Source: Aquimarina algiphila (GTDB lineage: Bacteria; Bacteroidota; Bacteroidia; Flavobacteriales; Flavobacteriaceae). Taken from it: a stretch of DNA of 60,120 bases. Position 1 is the first letter of the stretch. Every line of letters starts with the position of its first letter. The stretch is from NCBI RefSeq assembly GCF_007489275.1, contig NZ_VLNR01000041.1, positions 1-60,120 on the forward strand, read 5' to 3'. A program made the translations under genes and the position numbers. Under the pieces are notes generated by a model. It did not search any database. It was given only the letters and a program-made list of their open reading frames with translations, and was not told the DNA's origin. Shown here piece by piece: positions 8,895-17,702 of this stretch.

Positions 8895-10703
8895 ATGAAA
8901 CAAATACATCTTTTTCTATCATTTTTTTTTCTAGCATTAGTAATAAGTTGTTCTAAAGATGATGAAACTATAAATGAACCATTAGAACTTGAACAAGAAT
9001 TAAATAATTTACCTATTGCTCCAGAGAATATATCTCATACTATTATAGCTTTGAATTGGGAAGCAGTTAAAGCTGATAATAATGCCAAGGTTACATATGA
9101 TATCTATCTGGAAGGAGTAAAAATTAAAGAGGATAATGAAGATACAGATTTTACCTTAACAGGATTAGAAAGTGATACTGATTATACAGGAGAAATTATA
9201 GCAAATAGTAGCAGCGAAAAATCAAAAAGTAAAACAAGTAAAGTAAGATTAGATAAAATACCTTTTTCTGCTAAAACTAAAAAATATAAAAATGCTAATG
9301 CTCCAGAGCCAAGTGATTTTTTGATTGAAGTAACCAATATAACATTAGTAAGTGCTACACTGCAATGGGAAGCGGCTACAATAACTGATAATTCAGAGAT
9401 CAGGTATGATGTATATTTAGAAGGTGATAAAGTGTCAGAAAACAGTACTTCAACAAGATTTTTATTACCCTTATTAAATAGCAATACCGAATATACAGGT
9501 GAAATTATCGCCATAAGTTCTAATGAGAAAACCAAAAATATTGGTTTTTCTTTTAAGACAAAAGAAAGCAATAATTTGAGTACTGAGCCTTCAGATTTTA
9601 CGGTCGATATTGAGTTTGTACGAGATGATTTTGCACGTGCACTATGGAAAAGACCAAACTTTGACAATGATGCAGAAATTCTATATGATGTTTATTTAGG
9701 AGATGAGAAAGTTTTAGAAAACAACACTGATGCTCGTCAACTTTTAAATATTCAATTACGTGATTTAAAACCCAATACTTCGTATTCTGGTAAAGTAGTC
9801 GCAAAAAATACTACTACTACTACTACTACTACTAAGACTGGTCATTTCTCTTTTATAACCCCTGAGACTATCACACTTTCTGATTTCACAATGAGTATTG
9901 ATGATATTACTTCTAATAGTGCAAGAATTAACTGGACCTCATCTGTTGCATCAGATAATTCAGAAGTATCGTACAAACTTTTAGGAATAATAGCATCGGA
10001 CAGTAGTACAGAAACATTTTTCAAGGCGAATGATTTAAGACCCTCTACGAGATACGTAATTACAATTCAAGCAACAGCAGGGAATGTTTATCAAGTAAAT
10101 CAATTTATACAAAAAGAGTTTACAACGGCAGCAAGTCCCGTAGACAACCCTAACATATCTTTTCCACTATCTCATGTAGGAGGAGGTGTGATTGAATGGG
10201 TTCCTCCAATTGCTCCAGATGGTCAGGGTTTTATATATAATGTTTATGAAGGCCTTGAGTTAAAAGAAGCAAACTTACCTGGTACAACAAACATGCTTAA
10301 TAACATTGTCCCCGTAGATGAGTTCGGACAATTTACTTTTGAATCTTATGGGAATTATGATATTGAAGTAGAAGCGGTTTTTTCAGATGGAAGTATAGCC
10401 ATTGAAAAGTTAAATTTCAGAATAGATCCACCACCACCTTACCCCGTAGAAAACCTATCAGTAGAAAATATAACAGGCACAACCGCCACTATAAATTGGT
10501 TGCCATCCTATACTCCTAATGGGGGAACTATATATTACAATGTGTATCTAGATGGTAATCCAGTGACAAACATGTATACTTATTTCGAAACATCATATAC
10601 CTTCGAAAACCTTACCCCTAATACTTTTTATAATGTGACGGTAGAGGCGCTTTCAGATGGAGGTTCGAGTGATCCTGTAGATATTTCATTTAGTACATTA
10701 TAA
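8895..10703 (+). CDS. Fibronectin type III repeat lipoprotein
   Basis: The 602-residue protein starts with a lipoprotein signal (FFFLALVISCS, Cys near 20). About six beta-sandwich repeats of roughly 90 residues follow, each with the Fn3 pattern: a Trp-containing B strand (ALNWEAV, TLQWEAA, RALWKRP, RINWTSS, VIEWVPP, TINWLPS), YDVYLEG or YNVYLDG, and a late L.P.T.Y motif. No enzyme domain and no T9SS sorting domain is visible. It is probably an outer-membrane-anchored adhesive or scaffold protein. It lies just after the VWA kinase/regulator pair and shares that pair's upstream palindrome, so it is a likely regulatory target. A run of eight ACT codons (9810-9833) encodes a Thr linker in the third repeat. 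Confidence 0.85.
   Translation: MKQIHLFLSFFFLALVISCSKDDETINEPLELEQELNNLPIAPENISHTIIALNWEAVKADNNAKVTYDIYLEGVKIKEDNEDTDFTLTGLESDTDYTGEIIANSSSEKSKSKTSKVRLDKIPFSAKTKKYKNANAPEPSDFLIEVTNITLVSATLQWEAATITDNSEIRYDVYLEGDKVSENSTSTRFLLPLLNSNTEYTGEIIAISSNEKTKNIGFSFKTKESNNLSTEPSDFTVDIEFVRDDFARALWKRPNFDNDAEILYDVYLGDEKVLENNTDARQLLNIQLRDLKPNTSYSGKVVAKNTTTTTTTTKTGHFSFITPETITLSDFTMSIDDITSNSARINWTSSVASDNSEVSYKLLGIIASDSSTETFFKANDLRPSTRYVITIQATAGNVYQVNQFIQKEFTTAASPVDNPNISFPLSHVGGGVIEWVPPIAPDGQGFIYNVYEGLELKEANLPGTTNMLNNIVPVDEFGQFTFESYGNYDIEVEAVFSDGSIAIEKLNFRIDPPPPYPVENLSVENITGTTATINWLPSYTPNGGTIYYNVYLDGNPVTNMYTYFETSYTFENLTPNTFYNVTVEALSDGGSSDPVDISFSTL
9810..9833 (+). repeat. (ACT)8 microsatellite in the Fn3 lipoprotein
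   Basis: Eight uninterrupted ACT codons give eight Thr. Because the unit is a codon, slippage changes linker length but not frame. Confidence 0.95.
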
Positions 10704-10873
10704 GCAGTTATAACTTTTGATTTAAATTGATGTATCGAACTAGGGTTTAGATAATAGTTATACCTACGAAGACTAGAAGTTTTCCTTGCAATATATTACA
10801 CATCTCTGCAGCTAATATTCTTTTCCAGCATATAAAAAGTGAATCCCGGTACCCAAAGCTAGTTTCCTAGCCA

Positions 10874-11045
10874 CCGGGAACTATTAATCTATTACCGGGG
10901 GGAGTCATATGGTTGCTGGGAGAGGTCATTACTATGGTGCCGGGAGCTATCAATCTATTGCCGGGGAGAGTCATATAGCTGCAGGGAGAGGTCATTACTA
11001 TGCCGGGAAGCACCAAAATACTGCCGGGATGAGTTATATCAAGGG
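10874..11045. repeat. GC-rich 21-bp degenerate tandem repeat
   Basis: The gap 10704-11220 has no convincing gene. It contains about eight CCGGG-like cores (10874, 10895, 10916, 10940, 10961, 10982, 11003, 11024) spaced 21 bp apart, once 24. Blocks of three form a higher-order unit of about 63 bp: 10873-10938 and 10939-11001 are close copies and the next is partial. The block is far richer in G and C than its surroundings. It can be read as an open frame on the minus strand (10867-11130) with PG at 7-residue steps, but that seems a by-product of the period. Confidence 0.8.
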
Positions 11046-11220
11046 ATTGTTCCTTATAATATCTGCTTAAGAAAACATTAATAGCAAAGTTAGGGTTGTA
11101 ATACGTAAAATGATCGGTAGCTAGATCCACTCAGAGTACAATATCGAATAATTAAAGCTTAGTAATTTTAAAGAATATAATTACCTTCGAACTCATATAT
11201 AATTGGTAATATCTTTTATT

Positions 11221-11607
11221 ATGGATGAAGAGTATTCAATATTTAGAAAATTTCCAACTTTAGAACAGGCAAAAGAACTAGAAGTTTTATTAAATGAAAA
11301 TGGTATTGAAACTATTTTGGCAGATAACGTAGCTCCTGTTGATATTACCTTTTCGGGAAGTACATTGAATAATGAAATATATACTATCAATAAACGTTGT
11401 TTTTTACACGACAAAAATTTAGAAAAGCTAACAAAAAAACTTCCAGATAGTTTTGTTAAAGTTCATCGTTCATATATTGTTGAAAAATTTAAAATCAGTA
11501 AAGTTATTAAACATGATGGGGGAAAATATAGTTTAAAACTAATAAGTGGTGAAATAGTATCATTAAGTCGTACAATGTATAAGGAATTCTTCCAGAATAA
11601 TTATTGA
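11221..11607 (+). CDS. DUF2007-like / LytTR DNA-binding chimera
   Basis: The product is 128 residues if it begins at the ATG at 11221 (MDEEYSIFRKF); an in-frame ATG at 11203 would add six residues. Residues 1-56 resemble the small DUF2007 'putative signal-transducing' proteins: FPTLEQAKELEVLLNENGIE, then DITFSGSTL. From about residue 58 the sequence becomes the second half of a LytTR DNA-binding domain: a LEKLTKKLPDSF segment, VKVHRSYIV, then SGEIVSLSRTMYKEF. The first strands of the normal LytTR fold seem to be absent. It may be a functional one-domain fusion regulator or the product of a deletion joining two genes. Neighbours give no functional clue. Both halves are recognised with fair confidence. 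Confidence 0.65.
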   Translation: MDEEYSIFRKFPTLEQAKELEVLLNENGIETILADNVAPVDITFSGSTLNNEIYTINKRCFLHDKNLEKLTKKLPDSFVKVHRSYIVEKFKISKVIKHDGGKYSLKLISGEIVSLSRTMYKEFFQNNY

Positions 11608-11845
11608 AAATAAAAATCAAGATGTGTATAGCGAATTCCTCCTTCTATGCATACCTGGAAAACTCTATGGATTTCCCTCTGTTTCCTTTTCTTTTATTAA
11701 CTTAGGTCTATACCTTAACAACTTTTTATACACAAAGCCTTAGTGGCTATTAAGCAAAAAAACAAGTGGAATAGAATTCAATTCACTATTAAGAAAAATA
11801 ATTTCACTGAAAAAAGGGAGAAAATATTCATTTAAGCTATTTACA
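11608..11845. other. Non-coding interval
   Basis: Together with the promoter that follows, this makes a gap of about 310 bp. I see no ORF, RNA gene or clear terminator hairpin in it; it is simple A+T-rich sequence. Confidence 0.5.
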
Positions 11846-11873
11846 TTTGCTTTAACATTATTACATAATTTTG
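11846..11873 (+). promoter_or_regulatory. Promoter of the methyltransferase gene
   Basis: TTTG at 11846-11849, a 16-bp spacer, and TAATTTTG at 11866-11873, about 45 bp before the ATG. It fits the flavobacterial consensus at the short end of the spacer range. Confidence 0.55.
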
Positions 11874-11918
11874 AAACCTCTTTCAAAAATGAAATAAGAT
11901 AATGTTTACATTAAAAGA

Positions 11919-12653
11919 TTGCTAAATATAATGAATAACCAATATGATCCAGAATATATAAAAACGCTATTCAATAAAATGAGTGGTTCATATGAAAGAG
12001 TAAATTATATTACTTCTTTTGGGTTTTCACTACGATGGAGAAAGCAATTTCTTGATCCTATCAAACCTTCTGATCAGGAACTCGAAGTTATTGATTTAAT
12101 GACAGGTATGGGAGAAACATGGCATCCCGTAAAAAGACATTTTCCTAATGGAAACTTTACGGCGTTAGATTTTTCTGAAGGTATGTTACGCCAGGCACAT
12201 AAGAAAAATTCCTCTCAATTTAATGATAGTGTTAATATAACAAACCAGAACGCCTTGCAGAATAACCTCCCGTCAGATCATTTTGATGTGGTACTTTCTG
12301 CTTTCGGGCTTAAAACATTTAGCGAAGAACAAATCGTAAAACTTGCAGAGGAAACAAAACGGATTTTAAAGGCAGGAGGAGAGTTTTCATTTATAGAGGT
12401 TTCTCAACCAAAAAGTTTATTCTTGAGGGGGTTATACAAATTACATTTAAAATATATTGTACCTATTTGCGGTAGATTACTTATAGGTAATCCGAGAGAA
12501 TATAAAATGCTTTGGAAGTACACCGAAGTGTACGAAAACTCATTATCAGTTGCCGAAATATTTAAATCAGAAGGTTTAGATGTTACATTTCATAGTTATT
12601 TTGGAGGCTGTGCTACGGGAATTAGCGGTAGAAAAGAAGTTAGTGCCGAATAA
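11919..12653 (+). CDS. Class I SAM-dependent methyltransferase (UbiE/COQ5-like)
   Basis: The 244-residue soluble protein has the Rossmann methyltransferase motifs: motif I VIDLMTGMGETW, the acidic end of strand 2 in FTALDFSEGML, NALQNNLPSDHFDVVLSAFGLK for motifs II/III, and RILKAGGEFSFIEVS after it. The N-terminus (LFNKMSGSYERVNYITSFG) matches the family of quinone C-methyltransferases and related small-molecule enzymes. The substrate cannot be assigned. It is unlikely to be the housekeeping menaquinone enzyme, because motif I is atypical (TGMGETW rather than a canonical GTGD). MNNQ at 11931 is an alternative start. It is monocistronic. Confidence 0.8.
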   Translation: MLNIMNNQYDPEYIKTLFNKMSGSYERVNYITSFGFSLRWRKQFLDPIKPSDQELEVIDLMTGMGETWHPVKRHFPNGNFTALDFSEGMLRQAHKKNSSQFNDSVNITNQNALQNNLPSDHFDVVLSAFGLKTFSEEQIVKLAEETKRILKAGGEFSFIEVSQPKSLFLRGLYKLHLKYIVPICGRLLIGNPREYKMLWKYTEVYENSLSVAEIFKSEGLDVTFHSYFGGCATGISGRKEVSAE

Positions 12654-12682
12654 TGTAGATAAGTGTGATAAAACACCTCTAG

Positions 12683-13186
12683 CTAGTATATACCAACTAA
12701 TTTTATAATGTTTTTATTTTTTTCGTTTTCGTTATCATAAAAAAAAGAATGATTATCCCAGTATTTTTTGATATCTTTTGTTGGTACTACTATCGTGCTA
12801 GAAGAAGAAAACATCCCATTCTCTTGTTCGAGTCTTTTGACTTCTCTAATATGGCTTGAATTAATTTTCCCTGTAAAAGGAAAAATATATTCCGGGATCA
12901 AGAAAGTAATAGCATCTTTGGATACTTTATTAACCTTTAATATTTCCAAAGCAGGCGGGTATAAGCTGATCTTGTTTTTAGGCACACCATATTTTGTATA
13001 GTTGAAGTGTTTAAATACATAATATTGTCCAGACTCTGGATTTTCATACATTGCCTTATTATCAAAATATATAAAAGCATTTGTATATATAGGTATACCA
13101 AAAAGAAATACAACAAACAGAAGCATAAACACAAGTCTTTTACGTTTCCTTTTGTCATTCTTTAAAGCGGTTATAAAATCATTCAT
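12683..13186 (-). CDS. Single-pass membrane protein of unknown function
   Basis: The 167-residue protein has a basic cytoplasmic N-terminus (NDKRKRKRL), one membrane helix (about 18-38) and an extracytoplasmic domain rich in Tyr, Phe and Asn. No family recognised. It lies 27 bp downstream of the hydrolase gene on the same strand, so the two are probably co-transcribed. Confidence 0.6.
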   Translation of the reverse strand: MNDFITALKNDKRKRKRLVFMLLFVVFLFGIPIYTNAFIYFDNKAMYENPESGQYYVFKHFNYTKYGVPKNKISLYPPALEILKVNKVSKDAITFLIPEYIFPFTGKINSSHIREVKRLEQENGMFSSSSTIVVPTKDIKKYWDNHSFFYDNENEKNKNIIKLVGIY

Positions 13187-13213
13187 ACCCTTGAGAATTG
13201 GATTGTAGAATAA

Positions 13214-13936
13214 TTATATAGTCTCTAAAAATGATTTTACAGCCTGCCAATACTCATCATGATCAGAAAACTTCGCCCAAAGTGCTCTAGATCCATGATT
13301 TCCTTTTGTTTTTGGAAGAAAAAAATGTTTTTTGGTAGATGGTATTGCATCATAAATAGTTGACCAACTCTTTTTTTCATTTTGAGCAGAGGTAATAAAT
13401 ACAGGTATTTTTATATGGCTGGCACTTTTAGTAATAAATTTTTTATCTTCAAAATATTCTCCTGGAGAAAATGAAAGTACACCATTAATTCCATCTGGAT
13501 ATTCACCTACATATTTAAGCACTAATGAAGAAGAGTATGAGCTACCCCAAATCACAAGTTTTTTAGGATGATATGTTTCTTTAACATAAGCTATTGAAGC
13601 TTCTAAATCTTGAAAGGCATCAACAAACTCTGTTTTTTTACCTTTCTTTTTGGCCATAGCATTAGTTTCATTTTGTACTCCGTTAACAGCCCCACCGGAT
13701 CGTTGATCTACTGCTAGACAGTTATAGTCTAGTGCATTAAGTTTTGGAGCAATTTCTTTATATTCTCCACGACTCCAACCTGCCTGGTGAAAAAGAATAA
13801 TAAATTGATCACTACCGTTTGCTTTATAGAAATCAGCAGTAATGTTGATTCCATCGGTAGCTTTATAGGTTATAGTTTGTTGGCTATATGTATAGCATAC
13901 AAAAAACATCAAAAAAAGAGTACATATATGTTTCAT
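13214..13936 (-). CDS. Periplasmic alpha/beta hydrolase
   Basis: The 240-residue protein has a signal peptide (1-18, ending YTYSQ). The alpha/beta-hydrolase fold is shown by an oxyanion-loop segment ILFHQAGWSRGEY (about 47-59), a nucleophile elbow GSSYSS (about 130-135), a late acidic segment and the catalytic His in KGNHGSRAL near 213. The family includes dienelactone hydrolases and esterases, and the small lid suggests a small ester or peptide substrate. There is no lipoprotein Cys or T9SS domain, so a periplasmic place is most likely. Likely first gene of a two-gene unit with the membrane protein at 12683. Confidence 0.8.
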   Translation of the reverse strand: MKHICTLFLMFFVCYTYSQQTITYKATDGINITADFYKANGSDQFIILFHQAGWSRGEYKEIAPKLNALDYNCLAVDQRSGGAVNGVQNETNAMAKKKGKKTEFVDAFQDLEASIAYVKETYHPKKLVIWGSSYSSSLVLKYVGEYPDGINGVLSFSPGEYFEDKKFITKSASHIKIPVFITSAQNEKKSWSTIYDAIPSTKKHFFLPKTKGNHGSRALWAKFSDHDEYWQAVKSFLETI

Positions 13937-14029
13937 GAATAAAATGACTTTTCAGTTAAAAATAAGAATCTAAAATACTAAATAATGTATTTGATACATA
14001 CTATTCTTTTGTTATAATTTTGGATTTAA

Positions 14030-14079
14030 AAAATAGAGTCGATAACACAGTTAATATCTGAATTTTTCGACTCTACTTT
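14030..14079 (-). terminator. Terminator of the acyl-CoA carboxylase operon
   Basis: AGAGTCGA (14035-14042) pairs perfectly with TCGACTCT (14067-14074), and the flanks extend the stem. Read on the minus strand the stem is followed by a T-run, right after the stop of the gene ending at 14105. Confidence 0.7.
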
Positions 14080-14104
14080 TAATACTGTTATATATAATCA
14101 CAAA

Positions 14105-15646
14105 TTACAAAGGGATATTGCCGTGTTTGCGATCGGGACGAACAACTGTTTTATTTTCGAGCATGCTAAATCCTTTGATCAGTTTTCGACGAGTGTCTTT
14201 TGGAAGAATTACTTCATCGATAAAACCACGTTGTGCGGCGCGATAAGGATTTGCAAATTTATCGGCATATTCAGCTTCTTTTTCGGCAAGTTTGGCCACA
14301 GGATCATCTGCTGCACCAATCTCTCTTCTAAAGATAATCTCACTAGCACCTTTTGCACCCATCACGGCAATTTCTGCCGATGGCCAGGCAAAGTTAAGAT
14401 CTGCACCTATATGCTTTGAGTTCATTACATCATATGCTCCACCATAAGCTTTACGTGTGATTACCGTTACTTTAGGTACAGTGGCTTCACTTAATGCGTA
14501 TAATAACTTTGCTCCATGCACAATGATACCGTTCCATTCTTGATCGGTTCCCGGTAAGAATCCTGGAACATCGACCAAAACCAATAACGGAATATTAAAG
14601 CAATCGCAAAACCTGGTAAAACGTGCTGCTTTTTTAGAGCTGTTTACATCTAGAACTCCAGCCAAAAATAAAGGTTGATTCGCTACAACACCAATACTTC
14701 TTCCTCCAATTCTGGCAAACCCTACAATGATATTTTCAGCATAGTCTTTATGGATTTCATAAAAAGAATCGGCATCAATAAGCCCTTCAATAACCTCATG
14801 CATATCATAAGGTTTATTAGGATTATCAGGTACAATAGTAGAGAGATTGTCTCTTACTTCATCGGTTAGCGTATAGGCTAGTTTTTTGGGTTGTTCTTTA
14901 TTACTTTGTGGGAGATAACTCAACAGTTTCTTAAGATCTTCGAGGCATTCTATGTCATTAGCAGAAGTAATATGAGCAACTCCTGATTTTGTAGAATGTG
15001 TACTGGCTCCTCCTAATTCTTCTGAGGTAACTTCTTCATTAGTAACTGTCTTTACTACGTTTGGACCAGTGACAAACATATAACTTGTATCTTCAACCAT
15101 CATTGTAAAATCGGTCATAGCTGGAGAGTATACGGCTCCTCCGGCACAAGGTCCCATAATAGCAGAAATTTGTGGAATCACTCCAGATGCCTGTACATTT
15201 TTGAAAAAGATATCGGCATAACCTCCCAGAGATCGTACTCCTTCTTGAATTCGAGCCCCACCAGAATCATTAAGTCCGATAATAGGGGCTCCTGTTTTTA
15301 CGGCCATATCCATTACTTTACAAATTTTCTCGGCATGTGTTTCTGATAATGCACCTCCAAAAACAGTAAAATCCTGTGCAAAAATATAGATTAAGCGTCC
15401 GTTTACCGTCCCGTATCCAGTAACAACACCATCTCCATAATAAATTTCTTTTTCCATACCAAAATCTGTAGTACGGTGTGTTACCAAAATACCAATTTCT
15501 TCGAAAGAACCTTCATCAAGAAGATATTCGACCCGTTCGCGAGCGGTTAATTTTTTCTTTTGATGTTGTTTTTCAATACGTTGCTCACCACCACCTAATT
15601 TTGCCTGAGCAATTTTCTCTTGTAACGTTTTTATTTTTGAGTCCAT
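14105..15646 (-). CDS. Acyl-CoA carboxylase carboxyltransferase subunit (PccB-like)
   Basis: The 513-residue protein is a single-chain carboxyltransferase of the propionyl/methylcrotonyl-CoA carboxylase beta family, usually a little over 500 residues. Both crotonase-like halves are present: the N-half has the conserved GGARIQEGV and GPCAGGAVYSPA loops that bind acyl-CoA, and the C-half has DVPGFLPG, GAKLLYALSEA, and the biotin-side KAYGGAYDVM. It transfers CO2 from carboxybiotin to an acyl-CoA, most probably propionyl-CoA or a related short acyl-CoA. It is the last gene of a three-gene minus-strand operon, 4 bp after the biotin carboxylase. Exact acyl specificity is not readable. Confidence 0.92.
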   Translation of the reverse strand: MDSKIKTLQEKIAQAKLGGGEQRIEKQHQKKKLTARERVEYLLDEGSFEEIGILVTHRTTDFGMEKEIYYGDGVVTGYGTVNGRLIYIFAQDFTVFGGALSETHAEKICKVMDMAVKTGAPIIGLNDSGGARIQEGVRSLGGYADIFFKNVQASGVIPQISAIMGPCAGGAVYSPAMTDFTMMVEDTSYMFVTGPNVVKTVTNEEVTSEELGGASTHSTKSGVAHITSANDIECLEDLKKLLSYLPQSNKEQPKKLAYTLTDEVRDNLSTIVPDNPNKPYDMHEVIEGLIDADSFYEIHKDYAENIIVGFARIGGRSIGVVANQPLFLAGVLDVNSSKKAARFTRFCDCFNIPLLVLVDVPGFLPGTDQEWNGIIVHGAKLLYALSEATVPKVTVITRKAYGGAYDVMNSKHIGADLNFAWPSAEIAVMGAKGASEIIFRREIGAADDPVAKLAEKEAEYADKFANPYRAAQRGFIDEVILPKDTRRKLIKGFSMLENKTVVRPDRKHGNIPL

Positions 15647-15650
15647 ATTC

Positions 15651-17093
15651 TTAGTGCGTTGGTATGCGTAGTGTTTTTTGATCTTCGATATATTGTTTCA
15701 TTGCAATTAAAGCAGCAATTTTAGCTTCTTCTTCAGTTGCCGATTGTAACAAATCGGGAGTATAATATTTTTTTACAAAATGTGTGTCAAAGTTACCCGA
15801 GCGGAAGGCTTCGTGTTCACATACAAATTTTCCAAAAGGTAATGTGGTTTGTACGCCTTCTACGACATAATTATCAATCGCTTTGATCATTAATTGAATA
15901 GCTTCTTCCCGGGTTTTTTCGTAAGTGATGAGTTTTGATAACATCGGATCATAATAAATAGGGATATCCATTCCTTCTTCGAAACCATTATCTACACGAA
16001 TTCCTTCTCCGACAGGTAATATATATTTATCTAAATGTCCAACACTAGGTAAGAAATCATTTAAAGGGTCTTCGGCATATACTCTTAATTCCAAGGCATG
16101 TCCGGTGATACTTAAATCTTCTTGTTGTAATTCTAGTTGTTCTCCTCGTGCTATTTTTATTTGTAATTCTACAAGATCTGTTCCTGTAATGAGTTCTGTA
16201 ACCAGATGTTCTACTTGTAGTCTTGTATTCATCTCAAGAAAATAGAAGTTATGGTTTTCGTCCAAAAGGAATTCAACAGTTCCTGCACCAAGATAGTCAC
16301 AGGCTTTAGCTACTTTTACAGCGGCTTCTCCCATTTTAGAACGTAGTTCTGGAGAAAGTACAGCAGAAGGAGCTTCCTCCACTACTTTTTGATGTCGGCG
16401 TTGTACACTACATTCTCTTTCGAAAAGATGAAGAACATTACCATGACTATCAGCGATCACTTGAATTTCTATATGTCGAGGTGAGGCTACATATTTCTCA
16501 ATAAATACAGAACCATCTCCAAAAGCAGAGGTTGCTTCACTAATAGCACGGTTCATTTGTGATTCTAAATCTTTTTCTTCTTCTACGACACGCATCCCTT
16601 TTCCGCCACCTCCTGCAGAAGCTTTGATTAAGATCGGAAACCCTATTTCGTTTGCAATATTCTTTGCTTTGACAACATCGGTAATAGCTTCATCTATACC
16701 AGGGACCATTGGGATATCATAAGCTTTAACAGCATCTTTTGCTGCTAACTTACTACCCATTACTTTTATGGCTTTAGATTTTGGACCAATAAAGATGATA
16801 TTGTTTTTTTCAACTTCTTCTGCAAAATCTGCATTTTCACTCAAGAATCCATATCCGGGATGTATGGCATCAACATTCAATTGTTTTGCAACTTCTATGA
16901 TTTTTGATCCCAAAAGATAAGATTGGTTAGAAGGTGCTTCTCCTATACATACTGCTTCATCTGCAAACTTTACATGAGGCGCATTTCTATCGATCGTAGA
17001 ATATACAGCAACGGTTTTGATTCCCATTTTACGAGCGGTTGTCATTACTCTTATTGCTATTTCACCTCGGTTTGCTACTAATATTTTTTTCAT
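15651..17093 (-). CDS. accC: Acyl-CoA carboxylase biotin carboxylase subunit
   Basis: The 480-residue protein begins MKKILVANRGEIAIRV, the hallmark of biotin carboxylases. ATP-grasp features follow: KASAGGGGKGMRV (Gly-rich loop, about 155-170), the RRHQKVVEEAPS segment, and EMNTRLQVEH with the catalytic Arg and Glu. The C-terminal part holds VYAEDP and the biotin-carboxylase C domain. It carboxylates the biotin of the carrier protein using bicarbonate and ATP. It is in operon with the carrier (50 bp upstream) and the carboxyltransferase (4 bp downstream), so it belongs to this dedicated acyl-CoA carboxylase and not necessarily to fatty-acid synthesis. The symbol denotes the subunit type. Confidence 0.93.
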   Translation of the reverse strand: MKKILVANRGEIAIRVMTTARKMGIKTVAVYSTIDRNAPHVKFADEAVCIGEAPSNQSYLLGSKIIEVAKQLNVDAIHPGYGFLSENADFAEEVEKNNIIFIGPKSKAIKVMGSKLAAKDAVKAYDIPMVPGIDEAITDVVKAKNIANEIGFPILIKASAGGGGKGMRVVEEEKDLESQMNRAISEATSAFGDGSVFIEKYVASPRHIEIQVIADSHGNVLHLFERECSVQRRHQKVVEEAPSAVLSPELRSKMGEAAVKVAKACDYLGAGTVEFLLDENHNFYFLEMNTRLQVEHLVTELITGTDLVELQIKIARGEQLELQQEDLSITGHALELRVYAEDPLNDFLPSVGHLDKYILPVGEGIRVDNGFEEGMDIPIYYDPMLSKLITYEKTREEAIQLMIKAIDNYVVEGVQTTLPFGKFVCEHEAFRSGNFDTHFVKKYYTPDLLQSATEEEAKIAALIAMKQYIEDQKTLRIPTH

Positions 17094-17142
17094 ACTGAAA
17101 AATGATTAGAACGTGCTGTTCTTTTTAATGCCTGTTGAAGGC

Positions 17143-17628
17143 TTATTCAAATTCGATTAATAATTGTCCTTTATCTACGGCATCACCTTTATCTGATGAA
17201 ATAGATTTGATGACACCATCTCTGGGAGATAGAATAACATTTTCCATTTTCATGGCTTCCAAAATAAGAAGAGGATCATCTTCTTTTACCTCCTGTCCAA
17301 CAGAAACCTGAATGTCTAATAATAAACCAGGCATTGGTGCTTTAATACTATTGACTTGTTTTGCGGAGCCAATAGAGAAGCCCATTGCTGCGATTTGCAT
17401 ATCCAATTCATTAGCAATATTGACCTGATAGGTAGTATTGTTAACTTTTACGGTGTATGACTTTGTATTAAAATCAGATGATACAACTTCTGTATGGTAT
17501 GATTTGTTATTTTGTAGTAAATGATAAGAAGAACTTGAGTTTTTTATAGTATTTATTGTTGAAATATCTTGGTCGGTAAGATCAAACTCAAAGATCTTAT
17601 TTACACCAGCCTTGTATATATTGCTCAT
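17143..17628 (-). CDS. Biotin carrier subunit of the acyl-CoA carboxylase
   Basis: The 161-residue protein ends in a biotinyl domain (about 90-161) with the biotinylation motif EAMKMENVI, Lys being the modified residue. Upstream is a Pro/Gly hinge (APMPGLLLDIQV). The N-terminal 85 residues form the extra small domain common to carriers paired with PCC/MCC-type enzymes. It is the first gene of the operon. A -7-like TATTTTTG lies on the minus strand at 17697-17690, inside the short divergent space shared with the LysE gene. Confidence 0.9.
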   Translation of the reverse strand: MSNIYKAGVNKIFEFDLTDQDISTINTIKNSSSSYHLLQNNKSYHTEVVSSDFNTKSYTVKVNNTTYQVNIANELDMQIAAMGFSIGSAKQVNSIKAPMPGLLLDIQVSVGQEVKEDDPLLILEAMKMENVILSPRDGVIKSISSDKGDAVDKGQLLIEFE

Positions 17629-17702
17629 AAGTATGACTATTTGATTCGCAAGATAAATATAGATATTATATTTACGAGAATTTAAACGTCAAAAATATCT
17701 TA

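Noticed and set aside
10874..11045. CRISPR-like array
   Set aside because: The period is 21 bp with no unique spacers, and no cas genes are present.
10867..11130. Minus-strand ORF of 87 codons with PG every seven residues
   Set aside because: The pattern is the direct outcome of a 21-bp DNA repeat in frame; there is no signal peptide, start context or homology. Kept as a repeat, not a gene.
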